A model generated the notes under the pieces. The model ran no database searches, was not told the origin of the DNA, and was given only the letters and a program-made list of their open reading frames with translations. A DNA stretch of 55,117 bases from Candidatus Mediterraneibacter stercoripullorum (GTDB taxonomy: Bacteria > Bacillota > Clostridia > Lachnospirales > Lachnospiraceae), in assembly GCA_019115765.1 (NCBI GenBank), contig DXCZ01000100.1:1-55117 (forward strand), given 5' to 3'. The position numbers and the translations under genes are program-made. Shown piece by piece: positions 51,691 to 55,117 of this stretch. How positions within the stretch are numbered: the first letter of the stretch is position 1; the number at the start of each line of letters is the position of its first letter.

Positions 51691-52152
51691 ATGGGAATTA
51701 TGACAGTATATCACGGAGGATATACTCCGATACAGAATCCGGAAATCCGCATCGGACGTAATACGAAGGATTTTGGAAATGGGTTTTATTGTACGATCAT
51801 AAAAGAACAGGCGCAGCGCTGGGCAAAAAGATATAATACAAAGATTGTCTCCATTTATGATGTGCGGATGAACAGTAACCTGAACGTAAAAGAATTCAGG
51901 GAAATGTCGGAAGAATGGCTGGATTTTATTATTGCCTGCCGCAGCGGGAAGCCGCATCAGTACGATATTGTGATCGGTGCGATGGCAAATGATCAGATAT
52001 ACAATTTTATTTCTGACTACATTGACGGAGTTATTACCAGAGAGCAGTTCTGGGTTCTGGCGAAATTTAAGTATCCGACCCATCAGATCAATTTCTGTAC
52101 AGAAGAAGCGTTAAAATGTCTGACATATCGGGGATACGAGGTGGTTGAATGA
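51691..52152 (+). CDS. DUF3990 protein, ADP-ribosyltransferase-like toxin candidate
   Basis: DUF3990 proteins are placed among the ADP-ribosyltransferase folds and are found with partner proteins in toxin-antitoxin-like pairs. This 153-residue protein has the family opening TVYHGGYTPIQNPEIRIGRN, then KDFGNGFYCTI and KEQAQRWAKR, then a C-terminal AMANDQIYNFISDYIDG. It has no signal peptide. A start at 51700 would also fit. The stop overlaps the next start by 4 bp, so the two are translated together. The target is unknown and toxicity unproven. Confidence 0.8.
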   Translation: MGIMTVYHGGYTPIQNPEIRIGRNTKDFGNGFYCTIIKEQAQRWAKRYNTKIVSIYDVRMNSNLNVKEFREMSEEWLDFIIACRSGKPHQYDIVIGAMANDQIYNFISDYIDGVITREQFWVLAKFKYPTHQINFCTEEALKCLTYRGYEVVE

Positions 52153-52616
52153 TGAACAGACAGAATGGAAGAGAAAATCCAAAAGATAATGATCTGTTTT
52201 TTACCTGCAGTCTGATCGATTATATTGCAAGAAAAACGAAAAATAAAAGAGCGGACGTAGTAAATGCCCTTGGGAAAAAAAGAATTGAGAAGATCTATGA
52301 TCTGGCCGATATTTACCACAGCGACAATATTGACCGGGTGAGTCAGGATTTTATCGAAGAGGCTGATATACGGCAGGGAAACTTTGACAATGTGGGAGAA
52401 TGCGGCTATTCGATCCCGACGCACTGGGATATCGGAAAGGTATATAAGAGACTTATCAAAATGGTTGCCGAAGATGAACAGATCAGTGTTGTGGATGCCC
52501 TGATCAAAGTGTACAATTCTTTTATAAGTGATAAGATAGATGACTATAACAGCAGCGTTTATTATGAAAATCCTTCTTATATTTTTGAATGCTATAGAGA
52601 AGAGGAAATGCTGTGA
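52149..52616 (+). CDS. predicted partner (antitoxin candidate) of the DUF3990 protein
   Basis: The 155-residue acidic, helical protein has DLFFTCSLIDYIARKTKNK, then GKKRIEKIYDLADIYH, then a second helical part with IPTHWDIGKVYKRLIKMVAE and YNSFISDKIDDYNSS. I recall proteins of this kind next to DUF3990 genes, but cannot name the domain with certainty (the front resembles DUF3791). ATG or the adjacent ATG three bases on can be the start. A neutralising role is inferred from the coupled arrangement only. Confidence 0.65.
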   Translation: MMNRQNGRENPKDNDLFFTCSLIDYIARKTKNKRADVVNALGKKRIEKIYDLADIYHSDNIDRVSQDFIEEADIRQGNFDNVGECGYSIPTHWDIGKVYKRLIKMVAEDEQISVVDALIKVYNSFISDKIDDYNSSVYYENPSYIFECYREEEML

Positions 52617-52654
52617 AGTACAAGACACAAGATGACTCAAAGGAGAAAAAGCAA

Positions 52655-53206
52655 ATGAAAAAACAGAACCAAATACTGACAATACCTAACCTGATGTCTT
52701 TCTTCCGTCTGTGCCTGATCCCGCTGATCATATGGCTGTACCATGGAAAGCATATGTACGGTCTGGCGGCGCTGGCGCTTGTAGTCTCCGGGATCACGGA
52801 TGTTGCGGACGGATATGTGGCACGGCATTTCAATATGGTAAGCGACTTCGGAAAGGCTCTGGATCCGGTGGCGGACAAGCTGACTCAGTTCTCGATGCTG
52901 ATCTGTCTGGCTGTCCGGTTTCAATGGATCATGGTTCCGGTAGTACTGATCTTCCTGAAGGAAGTTACGACCGGTATCCTGAAAATGGTGGTCATCCGAA
53001 AGACCGGCGTTGTAGAAGGCGCGGAGTGGCACGGAAAGCTGACTACTGTGCTTCTTTATCTGACGATATTTATCCATATCGTCTGGTATGATATCCCGAA
53101 GACCTGGTCAGTGACACTGACGGTTGTATGTACAGCGATGATGGTGCTCTCATTTATCCTGTACGGCGTTCATAATGTGAAGATGCTGAAAAGCGGGGAA
53201 AAGTAA
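52655..53206 (+). CDS. pgsA: CDP-alcohol phosphatidyltransferase, probably phosphatidylglycerophosphate synthase
   Basis: PgsA joins CDP-diacylglycerol and glycerol 3-phosphate, the first committed step to phosphatidylglycerol and cardiolipin. The signature DG-x2-AR-x8-G-x3-D-x3-D is complete (DGYVARHF...FGKALDPVAD). The 183-residue protein has about five to six membrane helices and starts KKQNQILTIPNLMSFFRLCL. The ATG at 52655 has AAAGGAG 9 nt upstream; a start at 52613 would overlap the previous gene. Another alcohol acceptor (inositol, serine) cannot be excluded. It ends at a strong terminator. Confidence 0.85.
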   Translation: MKKQNQILTIPNLMSFFRLCLIPLIIWLYHGKHMYGLAALALVVSGITDVADGYVARHFNMVSDFGKALDPVADKLTQFSMLICLAVRFQWIMVPVVLIFLKEVTTGILKMVVIRKTGVVEGAEWHGKLTTVLLYLTIFIHIVWYDIPKTWSVTLTVVCTAMMVLSFILYGVHNVKMLKSGEK

Positions 53207-53241
53207 CGCAACAGATATTGAAATAATGAAAACAAGACGAA

Positions 53242-53286
53242 AATGTGGTACACTGATAGAAATAGGCAGTGTATCACATTATTTTT
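53242..53286 (+). terminator. terminator after pgsA, directly in front of the next gene
   Basis: AATGTGGTACACTG (53242-53255) and CAGTGTATCACATT (53267-53280) pair over 14 positions with one G-U, followed by ATTTTT. The next gene's ATG is 22 nt later, so its own promoter may lie within or across the hairpin. Confidence 0.75.
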
Positions 53287-53307
53287 ATGGGAAGAGGAAA
53301 AACAAAA

Positions 53308-54978
53308 ATGGGAGTATATCTGAACAGTAAAAATCCATATGGACTCTTTCTGGATGAAGCGGCATCCACATACTTTATAGATAAATCTGAGATGCTTCGG
53401 GAATTGCTCCCTCTGGTAGAACGAAGCGAAAATCTGATAGACCAGAACAGTGCGGGAAAGAGCAACCGTTATCTATGCATTACAAGGCCGCGCCGTTTCG
53501 GAAAAACACTGATGGCAAGTATGATAGCCTCATTTTTCGGAAAAGGGAAGGACAGCAGCCCGGTGTTTCAGAAGCTGAGAATCGGCAGGTATTGGGAAGA
53601 GGCTTTTTCTCATGTGAATCAGCACAACGTGATATATATCAGCTTTAATGAGATTCCTCAGAATTGTACGAGTTATCAGAGATATATCAGCAGGATCGAG
53701 AGACGGCTGAAAAATGATCTGAAAAAAGAGTTCCCGGACATTATGAGTGAAGATGATGAAGCGGTCTGGGATATACTAAATGACATCTATGAACAGAAGG
53801 ATGATGTAAGATTTATTTTTGTACTGGATGAATGGGATTATATTTTTCATCGTGATTTTGTGACTGAGCGGGATAAGGAGGCTTATATAGAGTTCCTGAG
53901 TAATCTGTTAAAAGGCAAGTCGTATGTGGAACTGGCGTATATGACAGGGATACTTCCGATCGCGAAGTATTCCAGCGGCTCAGAGCTGAATATGTTTTAC
54001 GAATACACCATGGCGACAGAAAAAAAATATTCGGAATATTTTGGGTTTACGGACGCAGAAGTGGATGATCTGTTTAAAAGATATAAGACAATGCATCAGA
54101 AATCTGGAAATGTTACCAGAGATGGGCTGCGTATCTGGTATGACGGATATCATACAAAAGGTGGAGAACGTGTTTACAATCCAAGATCTGTTGTGGCGGC
54201 ATTGACAAATGATAATCTGGGAAATTACTGGACAAGTTCCGGACCTTATGATGAGATATTCTATTATGTCAGGGAAAATGTAGATGCGGTCAGAGATGAT
54301 CTTGCCATGCTCGTATCTGGGATGCCGGTGCGGACAAAGATTAGGGAATATGCCGCAACAGCGATGAATCTTACAACCCGGGAAGAAATATTCTCGGCGA
54401 TGGTCGTCTATGGTTTTTTGAATTATGAGAATGGATATGTGTCTATTCCAAATAAAGAACTGATGGATCGGTTTTCCGATATGCTTCAGAAGGAACCTTC
54501 TCTTGGATATGTACACAGACTGGCATCCGAGTCCTCGCGTATGCTTCAGGCTACAAAGGCTGGAGATACGAAAACTATGTGTGAAATTTTGGAATACGCT
54601 CATAATACGGAAAGTCCGCTGCTAAGCTACAATACAGAAGCGGAGCTTACGATGATTGTAAATATGGTATATCTTTCGGCCAGAGACACATATCGGATTG
54701 AGCGTGAAGATAAGGCAGGAATCGGGTATGTAGACTTTATTTTTTATCCGTTTAGGAAGGATGATGATGGTATCATTCTTGAATTAAAAGTAGACAGTTC
54801 AGCAGGAGAGGCGATTCATCAGATCAAGGACAGACATTATCAGTTGAAATTTGAGGGAAAGCTGGCTGAATTATCCAGATATAAAGGACGGATCATCGGA
54901 GTGGGGATTTCGTATGACAGAAAAACAAAACAGCATAGCTGTCAGACTGAAATCCTTCGAGAGAAAATCAGTGATTAA
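53308..54978 (+). CDS. AAA-ATPase-like protein with C-terminal PD-(D/E)XK nuclease-like domain
   Basis: This belongs to a large gut-bacterial family (AAA-ATPase-like plus DUF1703-type nuclease) whose role is unknown. The N-terminal part has a variant Walker A, TRPRRFGKTLMASMIASFFG (about residues 60-80), and Walker B in FIFVLDEWDYIF. The C-terminal part has VDFIFYP then ILELKV, the D...ExK metal site of PD-(D/E)XK nucleases. 556 residues. The ATG at 53308 has GAAGAGGA upstream; ATGs at 53269 and 53287 lie in or against the terminator. Members are often multicopy and have been suspected to be mobile or defence-related; no evidence here decides this. Confidence 0.88.
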   Translation: MGVYLNSKNPYGLFLDEAASTYFIDKSEMLRELLPLVERSENLIDQNSAGKSNRYLCITRPRRFGKTLMASMIASFFGKGKDSSPVFQKLRIGRYWEEAFSHVNQHNVIYISFNEIPQNCTSYQRYISRIERRLKNDLKKEFPDIMSEDDEAVWDILNDIYEQKDDVRFIFVLDEWDYIFHRDFVTERDKEAYIEFLSNLLKGKSYVELAYMTGILPIAKYSSGSELNMFYEYTMATEKKYSEYFGFTDAEVDDLFKRYKTMHQKSGNVTRDGLRIWYDGYHTKGGERVYNPRSVVAALTNDNLGNYWTSSGPYDEIFYYVRENVDAVRDDLAMLVSGMPVRTKIREYAATAMNLTTREEIFSAMVVYGFLNYENGYVSIPNKELMDRFSDMLQKEPSLGYVHRLASESSRMLQATKAGDTKTMCEILEYAHNTESPLLSYNTEAELTMIVNMVYLSARDTYRIEREDKAGIGYVDFIFYPFRKDDDGIILELKVDSSAGEAIHQIKDRHYQLKFEGKLAELSRYKGRIIGVGISYDRKTKQHSCQTEILREKISD

Positions 54979-54991
54979 AATAAATCAAGAA

Positions 54992-55079
54992 TATATCAGA
55001 TGTGGGATGACTCCCGCCTCTATAGGCGGTGAGTGACAAATCAGTATCAGTGGCGGGTGTCAATCCCCCATCTGATATA
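54992..55079. repeat. 88-bp imperfect palindrome at the right edge
   Basis: TATATCAGATGTGGGATGAC and the following CTCCCGCC (54992-55018) pair imperfectly with 55052-55079. An inner alternative hairpin, CCGCC-TCTATA-GGCGG, competes with it. No coding sequence. Confidence 0.65.
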
Positions 55080-55094
55080 CGCTCCGCGAGGCTG

Positions 55095-55117
55095 CGCAGG
55101 GATTCGGAGATGTATTA
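55095..55117 (+). repeat. partial second copy of the element at 28707, cut by the window end
   Basis: CGCAGGGATTCGGAGATG is identical to 28707-28724, then the sequences differ (TATTA here, GATTT there). The rest of this copy is outside the window. Confidence 0.55.

Overview
The window reads as a chromosomal segment of a Gram-positive anaerobe of the Clostridia, most likely a Lachnospiraceae member. The grounds are moderate G+C, purine-rich Shine-Dalgarno sites before nearly every gene, a V-type ATPase operon, VanRS-like and AgrCA-like two-component systems, a domain-permuted GH3 glycosidase architecture known from Ruminococcus and Butyrivibrio, and many long intergenic palindromes. Genus and species cannot be fixed from the sequence alone.

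Layout. 0-2.7 kb: a 5'-truncated UvrD-type helicase, a degenerate palindromic repeat, and an HTH regulator with a glycine-pentad tail. 2.8-15.1 kb: housekeeping genes on the + strand (inositol-phosphatase family protein, CvfB-like S1 protein, dnaE, pfkA, murI, a DUF1934 protein, cardiolipin synthase, a secreted trigger-factor-like lipoprotein, an aldose epimerase) and one small - strand membrane protein. 15.1-19.7 kb (-): a four-gene operon of a substrate-binding/VWA fusion lipoprotein, XpaC, a second substrate-binding-like protein and TelA. 19.9-28.5 kb (-): a complete nine-gene V/A-type ATPase operon with a good promoter and terminator. 28.6-34.6 kb: trmB, tRNA-Lys(CTT), a decayed NlpC/P60 hydrolase, a GT8 glycosyltransferase, a DUF308 membrane protein, a TPP-riboswitch-controlled thiT, and an acyltransferase-like protein.

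34.6-51.5 kb holds the most interesting part. Two paralogous modules each combine a GHKL sensor kinase, a LytTR response regulator and a roughly 1010-residue GH3 glycosidase anchored in the membrane at both ends. Both GH3 genes carry a direct repeat with a 21-bp period just upstream of a candidate promoter, the spacing expected of LytTR operators. This suggests surface glycosidases each switched by its own extracellular-signal-sensing system. Between the modules lie a 477-bp palindromic repeat that supplies the stop codon of the first GH3 gene, a HipA-like kinase with a small partner, an aldo/keto reductase, an esterase and a VanRS-like pair. A triple 74-bp tandem repeat lies inside the second module.

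51.6-55.1 kb: a DUF3990 (ADP-ribosyltransferase-like) toxin with a 4-bp-overlapping partner, a CDP-alcohol phosphatidyltransferase, an AAA-ATPase/PD-(D/E)XK protein, and a further palindromic repeat at the window edge. Intergenic regions are unusually rich in long hairpins; several repeat families occur twice in the window, and two genes end inside copies of the same repeat.
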